Shown here one piece after another: positions 16,708 through 25,115 of a stretch of DNA of 64,000 nt. The translations under genes and the position numbers were made by a program. How positions within the stretch are numbered: the stretch's first letter is position 1; each line of letters begins with the position of its first letter. The DNA is from Poindextera sp035604135 (lineage in GTDB: Bacteria; Pseudomonadota; Alphaproteobacteria; Caulobacterales; Caulobacteraceae). The DNA lies in assembly GCA_035604135.1 (NCBI GenBank), contig DATNJB010000049.1, positions 26,489 through 90,488 of the forward strand. Reading direction: 5' to 3'. The notes beneath the pieces are model-generated. The model worked only from the letters and a program-made list of their open reading frames with translations. It had not been told where the DNA came from and made no database searches.

Positions 16708-18255
16708 ATGACCGACGTCCAGGACCAGGTGCGCGAGCTCGAACGCACGGCCGTGGTGAGCACAACCAACGGCCCGGTGCAGGGCTATCGCGAGGGTAGT
16801 CTCCACGTCTTCAAGGGCCTGCGCTACGCCACGCCGCCGCTGGGCGCGCTGAGGTTCAAGCCGCCGCGGCGGCCCGCGCCCTGGACCAGCGTCGCCGATG
16901 CTGTGGCGCTCGGGGCGCCAGCGATCCAGGTCGGCGTCGCGCCCGGCGACGTCACTGGCGGCCGCTCGGGCGGCGATCCGCCCGCGCCGGGTCAGCCGGG
17001 CACGGACGAGGACTGCCTGTTCATCAACGTCTGGACGCCCGAGCTCTCGGGCAAGCGGCCGGTGATGGTCTGGCTGCACGGCGGCGGCTTCGCCAACGGC
17101 TCCGGCGGTGCGGCCATGTACGATGGCGGCAACCTCGCGCGCCGCGGCGATGTGGTGACGGTGACGGTCAATCACCGGCTGAACGTGTTCGGCTACCTGC
17201 ACCTTGGCGAGCTCGGCGGCGATCCGTCGTCGGGTCAGGCCGGCATGCTCGACATCGCGCTCGTGCTCGAGTGGGTGCGCGACAACATCGCCCGTTTCGG
17301 CGGCGATCCCGGCAACGTCACCATCTTTGGCGAGAGCGGCGGCGGGGCCAAGGTCTCCATGCTGCAGGCGATGCCGGCGGCGCACGGCCTCTTCCACCGC
17401 GCCATCGTGCAGAGCGGCCCGGGGCTGCGCGCCGTGCCCGCCGCCAGGGCGACCGCGAACGCCAAGGCGCTGCTCGATACGCTCGGGATCAAGCCGGGCG
17501 AGCTCGGCAAGCTCGAGACCCTCTCGGCCGCCGAGATTCAGGCGGCCGCCGCCGCGGTCTCCGGCGCGCAGGGGCCGATGGCCGGGTTCAGCCCCTGCAT
17601 CGACGGCATCGCCCTGCCGCGTGACCCCTTCCACCCGGACGCGCCGGCGATCTCGGCTGGCGTGCCGGTGATGATCGGCACCAACAAGGACGAGACGACC
17701 CTCTTCCTGCGCAGCCATCCGAAGTATGGCGAGTTCACCGAGGAGGACTTGGCCGAGCGGGCGAAGGAGCAGCTGGGCGACAAGGCCGCGCCCGTCGTCG
17801 CGGCGCTCCGCAAGCTCTTCCCCGACTATTCGCCGACCTTCCTCATCTGCGCGGTGCAGACGGTGCAGATGATGTGGCTGAACTCAGTGCAGCTGGCCGA
17901 GCGCAAGGCCGCGCAGGGCGCTGGGCCTGTCTACATGTACATGCTGACCTGGGAGACGCCGGCGGCGCGCGGCGCGCTCAAGTGCCCGCACGCGCTCGAG
18001 ATTCCGCTGGTGTTCGACAATGTCGAGCGCGCCCGCGACTTCGTCGGCCGCCACAACGGCGATGAGCCGCAGCGGGTGTCCGACCAGATGTCTGAGGCCT
18101 GGCTTGCGTTCGCCCGAACGGGCAACCCGGCGACCGCAGTCCTGCCCGACTGGCCGGCGTATGACGCCAAGCGCCGCGCGACCATGATCTTCGACCTCGA
18201 AAGCACGCTGGTCGACGATCCCTGGTCAGAGGTGCGGACGATCCTGCAATCCTAG
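16708..18255 (+). CDS. Type B carboxylesterase
   Basis: 515 aa serine esterase. FKGLRYATPPLGALRFKPP, EDCLFINVWTP and VWLHGGGFANGSGG (oxyanion hole) are the standard N-terminal blocks. The nucleophile elbow is FGESGGGAKVS, a variant of the usual GESAG. The histidine lies in CPHALEIPLVFDN near residue 430. No signal peptide is seen, so it may be cytosolic. AAGGGAGAT upstream is a fair ribosome binding site. It hydrolyses carboxylic esters of unknown nature; a role in feeding the catabolic operon downstream is possible but unsupported. Confidence 0.9.
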   Translation: MTDVQDQVRELERTAVVSTTNGPVQGYREGSLHVFKGLRYATPPLGALRFKPPRRPAPWTSVADAVALGAPAIQVGVAPGDVTGGRSGGDPPAPGQPGTDEDCLFINVWTPELSGKRPVMVWLHGGGFANGSGGAAMYDGGNLARRGDVVTVTVNHRLNVFGYLHLGELGGDPSSGQAGMLDIALVLEWVRDNIARFGGDPGNVTIFGESGGGAKVSMLQAMPAAHGLFHRAIVQSGPGLRAVPAARATANAKALLDTLGIKPGELGKLETLSAAEIQAAAAAVSGAQGPMAGFSPCIDGIALPRDPFHPDAPAISAGVPVMIGTNKDETTLFLRSHPKYGEFTEEDLAERAKEQLGDKAAPVVAALRKLFPDYSPTFLICAVQTVQMMWLNSVQLAERKAAQGAGPVYMYMLTWETPAARGALKCPHALEIPLVFDNVERARDFVGRHNGDEPQRVSDQMSEAWLAFARTGNPATAVLPDWPAYDAKRRATMIFDLESTLVDDPWSEVRTILQS

Positions 18256-18330
18256 AACGCTCGCCCCGCCTAATGGTGGGGAGAGGGCAGGTTGAAGGGG
18301 GAGGTGGCCGTCGGTTGGCACGGCGGCGCG

Positions 18331-18360
18331 TTGACAAAGATAGTTAGGCAACCTAACTAT
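18331..18360 (+). promoter_or_regulatory. MarR-type operator and promoter
   Basis: ATAGTTAGG (18340-18348) and CCTAACTAT (18352-18360) form a perfect 9-bp inverted repeat around CAA, ending nine bases before the MarR-family start codon. TTGACA at 18331-18336 is a consensus -35, and TAACTA at 18354-18359 gives a 17-base spacer, so the right half-site covers the -10. This is the layout of an autoregulated MarR repressor. Confidence 0.8.
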
Positions 18361-18368
18361 ACTTCGTC

Positions 18369-18824
18369 ATGACAACTCTACTCGACCGTCCGGACCAGGA
18401 CGTTTCAACCTTGGCCGACGCCCTTCGGCCGTCCCTGCTGAAGATCAGTCGCCAGCTCCGCCGCGAGGCGCAGCCGCTCGGCCTGACCCCGCTCGACGTG
18501 ACCCTGCTCAGCACCGTCGGCAAGCGCGAGGGGGTCGGCGTCTCGGAGTTGGCCGATCTCGAGCAGACCTCGCGCCCGACCATGAGCGCGCACGTGAAGC
18601 GGCTGGAAGCCGCCGGTTGGATTTGCCGCCTGCCCCCCCCGGCCGAAGACAAGCGGCGCTTCGGGCTGGTGATCACGCAGGCGGGCAAGAAGGCGCTGGA
18701 CGCCGTCCGCCGTCGCCGCAACGATTGGCTGGCGCACCGGCTGGCCGCGCTCAGCCCGGGCGCCCGCGCGGCGCTCGCCAAGGCTGCCGGCCCGCTCGCC
18801 CAGATTGCCGGAGGGCGCGCGTGA
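18369..18824 (+). CDS. MarR family transcriptional regulator
   Basis: 151 aa winged-helix regulator. LTPLDVTLLSTVGKREGVGVSEL and LEQTSRPTMSAHVKRLEAAG are the helix-turn-helix, and RLPPPAEDKRRFGLVITQAGKKAL is the wing with its conserved Asp-Arg pair. The operator palindrome directly upstream implies autoregulation. The stop overlaps the GTG start of the MFS exporter by four bases, so the two are co-transcribed. MarR proteins next to exporters usually respond to the exported aromatic or lipophilic compound. Here the run continues into catabolic genes that may be under the same control. Confidence 0.92.
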   Translation: MTTLLDRPDQDVSTLADALRPSLLKISRQLRREAQPLGLTPLDVTLLSTVGKREGVGVSELADLEQTSRPTMSAHVKRLEAAGWICRLPPPAEDKRRFGLVITQAGKKALDAVRRRRNDWLAHRLAALSPGARAALAKAAGPLAQIAGGRA

Positions 18825-20293
18825 GCGAGACGCTGCCCGAACGCCAGCGCTTCATGGCCGGGGCGCTGGCGCCGATGATCATCGGGTGCGCGCTCTTCAT
18901 GCAGACGCTGGACTCCACCGTGATCTCCAACGCGCTGCCGACCATGGCGCGCTCGCTGCACGAAGACCCTGTGACGCTCAATCTGGCGATCACCGCCTAT
19001 CTTCTGGCCGCGGCGGTCTTCCTGCCGATCAGCGGCTGGGCCGCCGATCGTTTTGGCGCGAAGAACGTCTTTCGCATCGCCATCGTCGGCTTCGCCGCGA
19101 GCTCGCTGTGCTGCGGCCTCTCCCACAACCTGTTCGAGCTCGTCGCCGCCCGTGTCGTCCAGGGCATGGCCGGCGCGATGATGGCGCCCGTCGGGCGGCT
19201 TGTGCTGCTCAAGAGCGTGCCCAAGTCCGAGCTCGTGCGGGCGATGTCCTACCTGACCATGCCGGCGATGCTGGGGCCGGTGCTCGGGCCGCCGGTCGGC
19301 GGATTCATCGTCACCTATTTCTCCTGGCGTTGGATCTTCTTCATCAACATCCCGGTCGCCATCCTTGGCGTGATCCTGGTCACCATCTTCATCGAGAACG
19401 TGCGCGAAGAGCATGTGCTCAAGCTCGACTGGCGCGGGTTCGTGCTCTCGGGATTCGGGCTCGCCGGCATTGTCTATGGCTTCGAAAACCTCGGCCGCGG
19501 CATGATGCCGATCACCGCGCTAGGCGGTCTTCTGGTCGGCGGCGCGGTCTGCCTGGTGATCTACTGGTGGCACGCCAGGCGGACGCCGCACGCCATCCTC
19601 GACCTGACTCTGTTCCGCATGCCGTCGTTCATGACCTCGACCATCGGCGGCACGCCCCTGCGCATGGCCATGGGCTCGACGCCCTTCCTGCTCGCGCTCC
19701 TCCTGCAGCTCGGGTTCGGCATGTCGGCGCTGGAGGCCGGCCTGATCACATTCACCAGCGCCGCCGGCGCGCTGCTGATGAAGACCACCGCCAGGCCGAT
19801 CATCGCCTGGTTCGGGTTCAAGAACGTGCTCGTGTGGAACACGATCATCTCCGGCGTGATCTTCATGGGCTATGGCTTCTTCACGATCGGCACGCCGCAC
19901 TGGCTGATCATCGCCACGCTCCTGGTCGGCGGCTTCTTCCGCTCGCTGCAATTCACGGCGCTGAACACGCTGGCCTACGCCGATGTCGACCAGCCGCGCA
20001 TGAGCCGCGCCTCGAGCCTGGCCAGCATGGTCCAGCAGCTGTCGCAGAGTCTGGGCATCGGCTTTGCCGCTCTTCTGCTCAGCCTGCTGCGCCACGGCCA
20101 CGAGTCTCTGCACACGCTGAAGGCTTCCGAGGTGACGCCGACCTTCTTCATCATCGGAGCGGTGTCCCTGCTCGGCCTCTTCTTCTTCGCGCCACTGCCG
20201 CATGACATCGGCGCGGAGGTTTCCGGACGGCGGTCGCGGCAGACGGAACCCGGGCCCTTGTCGCTGGGTGCGTTGACGCCGGTCAAGGACTGA
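18821..20293 (+). CDS. MFS exporter, DHA2 (EmrB/QacA) type, 14 TM
   Basis: 490 aa from GTG 18821 (VSETLPERQRF). This start overlaps the MarR stop as GTGA; frame extension upstream only shadows the MarR gene. FMQTLDSTVISNALPTMARSL (TM1) is the EmrB/DHA2 signature, PISGWAADRFGAKNVF is the loop 2-3 motif, and TMPAMLGPVLGPPVGGFI is motif C of antiporters. About 14 hydrophobic segments are present. It exports small lipophilic or aromatic compounds by proton antiport. No EmrA adaptor gene is adjacent, so it may act alone in the inner membrane. Confidence 0.92.
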   Translation: MSETLPERQRFMAGALAPMIIGCALFMQTLDSTVISNALPTMARSLHEDPVTLNLAITAYLLAAAVFLPISGWAADRFGAKNVFRIAIVGFAASSLCCGLSHNLFELVAARVVQGMAGAMMAPVGRLVLLKSVPKSELVRAMSYLTMPAMLGPVLGPPVGGFIVTYFSWRWIFFINIPVAILGVILVTIFIENVREEHVLKLDWRGFVLSGFGLAGIVYGFENLGRGMMPITALGGLLVGGAVCLVIYWWHARRTPHAILDLTLFRMPSFMTSTIGGTPLRMAMGSTPFLLALLLQLGFGMSALEAGLITFTSAAGALLMKTTARPIIAWFGFKNVLVWNTIISGVIFMGYGFFTIGTPHWLIIATLLVGGFFRSLQFTALNTLAYADVDQPRMSRASSLASMVQQLSQSLGIGFAALLLSLLRHGHESLHTLKASEVTPTFFIIGAVSLLGLFFFAPLPHDIGAEVSGRRSRQTEPGPLSLGALTPVKD

Positions 20294-20345
20294 GTCTCAA
20301 GTCGGGTCAGGGCTGGCGTCGCAAGACCGGCCGGCGGGAGGCCGC

Positions 20346-21512
20346 ATGGATTTCGAGATCGCCGAAGAGCATCGGATGCTCAAGGACCTCGTCGCGCGCT
20401 TCGTCGCCGACCAGCTGATGCCGCTCGAGGCTGGCGTGCTTGCCGGCGAAGCGGCCGGCAAGGGTCTCGGCATCGACGAGGCCGATCGCATCCGCATCGA
20501 CAAGGTCTCCAAGGAGCTCGGCCTCTGGGGCCTGGACGCACCGGAGGACATCGGCGGCGCCGATTTGCCGAACGTGGCGCTGATCGGCGTCAACGAGGAG
20601 CTGGCCAAGACGGTCACCCCCTACACGCTGCCGCCGGACTCGCCGAACCTGCGCATGCTGATGGCGACCGTGAACGAGCGCCAGCGCGTCGCCTATCTCG
20701 AACCTTACGTGCGGGGCGAGGCCGTCTCGGCGATCGCCATCTCCGAGCCCGGCGCCGGCGGGGATCCCGCCGGGATGACCACGCACGCCGATAGGGACGG
20801 CGACGACTGGGTGATCAACGGGCGCAAGATCTGGATCAGCCGCGCGGCCGACGCCGACTTCACCATCCTGATGGCCATCACCGACAAGGAAAAGCGCGCC
20901 CGCGGCGGCATCTCCGCCTTCCTGATCGACAAGGGCGCGCCCGGCTTCAACGTGCTGCGCGCCATCCCCATGGTCGGCGGCGCCGTCACCTACGAGATTG
21001 CGATCGAGGACTGCCGGGTCGAGGGCTGGAAGCTCTTGGGGACCGAGGGCAACGGCTTTGCGCCGATGCAGCTTCGCCTCGGGACGCGACGCATCCAGAT
21101 GGCGGCCTGGTCGGTCGGGATGGCCCAGCGGGCGCTCGATATGATGGTCGAGTATGCGCCGCAACGGGTGACGTTCGGCCAGCCGCTGTCGGAGCGGGGC
21201 GCCATCCAGTGGTGGATCGCCGACGCCGCGACCAAGATCCACGCGACCCGGCTGATGGCCTACGACTGCGCCTGGAAGCTCGATCAGGGCCGCGACGTCC
21301 GCCTCGAGATGTCGATGATCAAGGCGTTCGCGGTCGAGATGGCCTACGAGGTCGTCGATCACGCCATGCAGCTGTTCGGCGCCATGGGGATGACCCGCGA
21401 GTTGCCGCTGCAGCAGATGGCGGCCAAGCTTCGGGTCATGCGCATCTACGAAGGGCCGACCGAGGTGCACAAATGGGTGGTCGCGCGCACTTTGCTCGGC
21501 GGCCGGCGATAA
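20346..21512 (+). CDS. Acyl-CoA dehydrogenase
   Basis: 388 aa FAD flavoprotein that forms a C2-C3 double bond in an acyl-CoA. Family segments are AIAISEPGAGGDPAG (FAD/substrate loop), WVINGRKIWISRAADAD, QRVTFGQPLSERGAIQW and MQLFGAMGMTRELPLQQM. The end, RIYEGPTEVHKWVVARTLL, carries the GPTE glutamate segment. GGGAGG lies upstream. It opens the closely spaced set ACAD, crotonase, hydrolase, CoA transferase, VOC and dehydrogenase (gaps 0-16 bases), 52 bases after the MFS gene. The substrate is unknown. Confidence 0.92.
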   Translation: MDFEIAEEHRMLKDLVARFVADQLMPLEAGVLAGEAAGKGLGIDEADRIRIDKVSKELGLWGLDAPEDIGGADLPNVALIGVNEELAKTVTPYTLPPDSPNLRMLMATVNERQRVAYLEPYVRGEAVSAIAISEPGAGGDPAGMTTHADRDGDDWVINGRKIWISRAADADFTILMAITDKEKRARGGISAFLIDKGAPGFNVLRAIPMVGGAVTYEIAIEDCRVEGWKLLGTEGNGFAPMQLRLGTRRIQMAAWSVGMAQRALDMMVEYAPQRVTFGQPLSERGAIQWWIADAATKIHATRLMAYDCAWKLDQGRDVRLEMSMIKAFAVEMAYEVVDHAMQLFGAMGMTRELPLQQMAAKLRVMRIYEGPTEVHKWVVARTLLGGRR

Positions 21513-21523
21513 GGAGACCTGCG

Positions 21524-22315
21524 ATGAAGTCCAAGTACGGCGACGTCTCCGTCAGCCTCGACGCCCACGTGGCGACGCTCGAGATCGACCGCCCGCCCAA
21601 CAACCACGTCAGCGTCGACTTGATGCGCGACCTGGCCGACGCGTTGCTCGATCTGGACGCGGAGGGCGATTGCCGCGCCGTCCTGCTCGTGACCGCGGGC
21701 CGTGTCTTCTGCGGCGGCGCCGATCTGGTGACGCCCGCGGCCGCAGCTCAGTCCGGCGTCTCCGACGCGGCGGTGACCGGCAATCCGCTCTATGTCGAAG
21801 CGGTTCGGCTGTTCTCGAACAAGATGCCGATCGTGGCGGCCGTGCAGGGCGCGGCCATCGGCGCGGGCCTTGGCCTTGCGCTCGTTGCCGACTTCCGCGT
21901 CGCCGCGCCGGAGGCGCGGTTCGCCGCCAACTTCGTCAAGCTGGGGTTCCATCCAGGCTTCGGCCTATCCCACACCCTGCCGCGCCTGGTCGGGCGCCAA
22001 CGCGCCGCGCTGCTTATGCTGACGGGCCGCCGCATCCCGGGCGACGAGGCGCTGGCCTGGGGCCTGGCCGACGAGGTCGTCCCGCTGGACGAGCTTCGCC
22101 CGGCCGCCCTCCGCCTCGCGCGCGAGATCGCCGAGAATGCGCCGCTGGCCGTGCAATCCACCCGCGCCACCCTGCGCGAAGGCCTGGCCGAGGCGGTCAA
22201 GGCGATGACCGACCAGGAATTCGTCGAACAGTCGTGGCTGCGCAAGACGGCCGACTACCGCGAAGGCGTCCGCGCCGTGGCCGAACGCCGCCCCGGCGCC
22301 TTCATCGGCGCATAG
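21524..22315 (+). CDS. Enoyl-CoA hydratase/isomerase (crotonase) family protein
   Basis: 263 aa from ATG 21524, with AAGGAG nine bases upstream. LEIDRPPNNHVSVDLMRDLADAL and AGRVFCGGADL give the oxyanion and CoA-binding features, and VQGAAIGAGLGLALVADFRVA the second oxyanion NH. Both hydratase glutamates appear to be replaced: the usual GGGxE region reads GAGLGLAL, and the PExxxG segment reads FAANFVKLGFHPGFG. It may therefore catalyse isomerisation, hydrolysis or retro-aldol chemistry rather than hydration (inference). It follows the acyl-CoA dehydrogenase by 11 bases. Confidence 0.88.
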   Translation: MKSKYGDVSVSLDAHVATLEIDRPPNNHVSVDLMRDLADALLDLDAEGDCRAVLLVTAGRVFCGGADLVTPAAAAQSGVSDAAVTGNPLYVEAVRLFSNKMPIVAAVQGAAIGAGLGLALVADFRVAAPEARFAANFVKLGFHPGFGLSHTLPRLVGRQRAALLMLTGRRIPGDEALAWGLADEVVPLDELRPAALRLAREIAENAPLAVQSTRATLREGLAEAVKAMTDQEFVEQSWLRKTADYREGVRAVAERRPGAFIGA

Positions 22316-22331
22316 AGGAAGAAGGACGCGA

Positions 22332-23099
22332 ATGCCCAAGCTTCGCCGCGACGGCGTGGATATCTACTACGAGGTGCACGGCGAAGGGCCGGTCATCCTG
22401 CTCAGCCACGGCTTCGCGTCGGCGAGCGGCATGTGGAAGGGCCAGATCGAGCCGCTCTCGAAGACCCACAGGCTGGTCATCTGGGACATGCGCGGCCACG
22501 GCCGGAGCGACTATCCGGAGGACCGAGCCGCCTACACCGAGGAGGCGACGGTGGCCGACATAGCGGCGCTGCTCGATGCGGTTGGCGCCGAGAAAGCGAT
22601 CGTCGGCGGCCTTTCGCTTGGAGGCTACATGTCGCTGGCCTTCCACCACGCGCATCCCGAACGGGTCGCGGCGCTGATGATCTTCGACACCGGACCAGGC
22701 TATCGGAACGATGAGGCCCGCGAGGGCTGGAACCAGACTGCGATCCGGCGCGCCGAGCGCTTCGAACGCGATGGGCCTGCCGCACTCGGCGCCGGGGCGG
22801 AGGTGCGCGTCGTCAGCCATCGCTCAACCGATGGGCTCGCCAAGGCCGCTCGCGGCATGCTGACCCAGCGCAATGCCAACGTGATCAACTCGCTGCCTGG
22901 GATCGGCGTTCCGACGCTGGTCCTGGCGGGGTCGAGGGACGAGCGATACCTGGCCGCCTTCGACTACATGGCCGCCAAGATTCCCGGCGCGAAGAAGGTG
23001 ATGATCGAGGACGCCGGTCACTCTGCGAACATCGACCAGCCCGAAGCCTTCAACCGCGCCGCATGCGCGTTCCTGGACAGCCTTGGCGAGAGGGTCTGA
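22332..23099 (+). CDS. Alpha/beta hydrolase
   Basis: 255 aa. ILLSHGFASASGMW is the oxyanion strand-loop, DMRGHGRSDYPEDRAAYT the following segment, and VGGLSLGGYMSLAF the nucleophile elbow (Ser in GLSLGG). VLAGSRDERY and DAGHSANIDQPEAFN carry the acid and histidine. All triad positions are present. It resembles lactone or ring-cleavage ester hydrolases of catabolic operons, such as the 3-oxoadipate enol-lactonase type. The stop TGA is followed at once by the CoA transferase GTG start. Confidence 0.9.
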   Translation: MPKLRRDGVDIYYEVHGEGPVILLSHGFASASGMWKGQIEPLSKTHRLVIWDMRGHGRSDYPEDRAAYTEEATVADIAALLDAVGAEKAIVGGLSLGGYMSLAFHHAHPERVAALMIFDTGPGYRNDEAREGWNQTAIRRAERFERDGPAALGAGAEVRVVSHRSTDGLAKAARGMLTQRNANVINSLPGIGVPTLVLAGSRDERYLAAFDYMAAKIPGAKKVMIEDAGHSANIDQPEAFNRAACAFLDSLGERV

Positions 23100-24326
23100 G
23101 TGCCGAAGTCAGCAAAGCTCGATACACAGGCGACCGGGCCCCTGAAGGGGGTGCGGATCGTCGATCTGACCAGCGTGGTGTTCGGCGCCTATGCGACCCA
23201 GATGCTGGGCGACCTCGGGGCCGACGTGATCAAGGTCGAGTTTCCGGGCGGTCGGCGCGGCGACGGCGGCGATATCATGCGCTGGGCCGGCGTCCCGGCC
23301 GGCAACGAGGGCGCGCACGGGCTCGGCCCCATCTTCATGACCATCAACCGCAACAAGCGCTCCATCCTGCTCGACTTGCGCCAGGAGAAGGCCAAGCGGG
23401 CCTTGGCCCGGCTGATCAAGACCGCCGACGCATTCACGACCTCCGTCCGCTGGGAGGGCATGAAGCGGCTGGGTCTCGACTACGAGGCGGTCAAGGCGAT
23501 CAAGCCCGACATCGTCTACGTGCACGGCGCGGGCTACGGCTCGGACGGCCCCTACGCCGGCGAGCCGGCCTACGACGACCTCGTCCAGTCCGCCTCGGGC
23601 CTGGCCGACCTCCTAAACCGCACGGACGGCCGGCCGGAGCACCGGCTGATCCCCTCGCTGATCGCCGACAAGGTCTCCGGCCTGTTCATGAGCCAGGCGG
23701 TACTGGCGGCGCTCTTCCACCGGCAGCGGACGGGAGAGGGACAGTTCGTCGAAGTACCGATGCTGGAGTGCGTGACCAGCTTCAACCTCGCCGAACACTT
23801 CTTCGGTCACGTCTATGACCCGCCGACCGGACCATGGGGCTATCCGCGCGTGGTCAACCCGACGCGAAAACCCTTCCCGACCAAGGACGGCCACATCGGC
23901 CTGCTGCCCTACACCGACGAGCAGTGGGTGCAATTCTTCGACATCGCCGGCTGGGGCGAGACGCTGGGCAAAGACCCGCGCTTCGCCGACTACGCCACCC
24001 GCCTCCAGCACGTGCGCGAGCTCTATGGCAAGGTCGACGAGGTCACCATCACCAGGACCACAGACGAGTGGCTGGCCCTGCTCAAGCCGCTGCAGATCCC
24101 GGTCGTCAAGATGAACACGCTGGACGACCTCGCCACCGATCCGCACCTCGAGGCGGTCGGCTTTTTCGAGCGCTATGAGCACCCGGAAGCCGGGGCCTAT
24201 CTCGGGATGAAGCCGCCGATCAGATATTCGGCGACGCCGGCGAACGTGCGCCGCCATCCGCCGCGCATGGGCGAGCACACAGCGGAGATTCTGAACGAAG
24301 TCGCCGAGCGCGACGTCGCCGAATAG
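23100..24326 (+). CDS. Class III (CaiB/BaiF) acyl-CoA transferase
   Basis: 408 aa. VRIVDLTSVVFGAYATQMLGDLGADVIKVE is split across the first 47 residues and is the family signature, followed by NRNKRSILLDLR. EPAYDDLVQSASG contains the catalytic aspartate candidate (Asp159). The enzyme moves CoA between carboxylates, activating a substrate without ATP. The start is GTG, immediately after the previous TGA. Placed between acyl-CoA dehydrogenase/crotonase and dehydrogenase genes, it probably activates the pathway substrate. Confidence 0.92.
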   Translation: MPKSAKLDTQATGPLKGVRIVDLTSVVFGAYATQMLGDLGADVIKVEFPGGRRGDGGDIMRWAGVPAGNEGAHGLGPIFMTINRNKRSILLDLRQEKAKRALARLIKTADAFTTSVRWEGMKRLGLDYEAVKAIKPDIVYVHGAGYGSDGPYAGEPAYDDLVQSASGLADLLNRTDGRPEHRLIPSLIADKVSGLFMSQAVLAALFHRQRTGEGQFVEVPMLECVTSFNLAEHFFGHVYDPPTGPWGYPRVVNPTRKPFPTKDGHIGLLPYTDEQWVQFFDIAGWGETLGKDPRFADYATRLQHVRELYGKVDEVTITRTTDEWLALLKPLQIPVVKMNTLDDLATDPHLEAVGFFERYEHPEAGAYLGMKPPIRYSATPANVRRHPPRMGEHTAEILNEVAERDVAE

Positions 24327-24340
24327 GAGCCGACGAAGCC

Positions 24341-25111
24341 ATGCGTCTGCGTCAGGTCGCCTTCATCGCCCATCGGATCGCCCCGGTCGCCGACCAGCTC
24401 GGCCGGGTCTTCGGTCTCAAAGTCGGGTTCCATGATCCCGGCGTCGAGGTGTTCGGGCTCAAGAACGTCGTGATGCCGGTGGGCGGCGAGTTTCTCGAAG
24501 TGCTCGAGCCGTTCCGCGACGATGCCTCCGGCGCCCGCTATCTCGCCCGCCGGGGCGGCGACGCGGGCTACATGGTCATCTTGCAAGACGCCGATGCGCT
24601 GGCCCACCGCGCGCGGCTCGAGGCCGCCGGCGTGCGCGTGATCGCGAGGAGCCCCGACCGCCGCTACCAGTTCACCCACTTCCACCCGGGTGATTGCGCG
24701 GGCGTGCTCATGTCGATCGACTCCGTCGTTGGCGACGCCGGCTGGCGAGACGCCAAGAGCGACTGGCCGCCGGCCGGGCCCGGCTGGCGTGACTTCGAGA
24801 GCGAAGAGAGCCTCGGCATCGTCTCGGTGACCATCCAGTCGCGCGACCCGGTCGCCGCCGCCGAGCGCTGGTCGACGCTGCTGGCCGCGCCAGCCAAGCG
24901 CGCCGGTGCGGCGATGGAGATCGCTCTCGACCCGGGCCTCATTCGTTTCGTCGAGCCAGTGGACGCCGACGGGACTGGCGTGGTCGGCCTCGACGTCGTC
25001 ATGCGCGACCCGGCCGCGGCATTCGAGGCCGCCCGGGCGCTCGGTCTGGAGACCTCGACCGACTCTGTCAGGATCTGCGGGGTCGCCATCCGGCCCGTGA
25101 AGGGGAGTTAG
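24341..25111 (+). CDS. VOC (glyoxalase/dioxygenase fold) protein
   Basis: 256 aa. Two betaalphabetabetabeta modules are suggested: residues 1-130 (LRQVAFIAHRIAPVADQLGRVFGL, then GGEFLEVLEPF) and a second half from about 155 (LGIVSVTIQSRDPVAAAERWSTLL). Such proteins include metal-dependent isomerases, epimerases and ring-cleaving dioxygenases. GGEFLEV contributes one glutamate of a typical metal site and HFHP one histidine, but I cannot assign a full site. It is in the operon 14 bases after the CoA transferase and four before the alcohol dehydrogenase. Confidence 0.82.
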   Translation: MRLRQVAFIAHRIAPVADQLGRVFGLKVGFHDPGVEVFGLKNVVMPVGGEFLEVLEPFRDDASGARYLARRGGDAGYMVILQDADALAHRARLEAAGVRVIARSPDRRYQFTHFHPGDCAGVLMSIDSVVGDAGWRDAKSDWPPAGPGWRDFESEESLGIVSVTIQSRDPVAAAERWSTLLAAPAKRAGAAMEIALDPGLIRFVEPVDADGTGVVGLDVVMRDPAAAFEAARALGLETSTDSVRICGVAIRPVKGS

Positions 25112-25115
25112 AGAC

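Noticed and set aside
18256..18330. GGGGAGAGGG-containing DNA before the MarR promoter as a terminator
   Set aside because: Only a 4-base stem (CCCC/GGGG) with a long loop can be drawn and there is no T-run; it is at most a fragment of a dispersed repeat.
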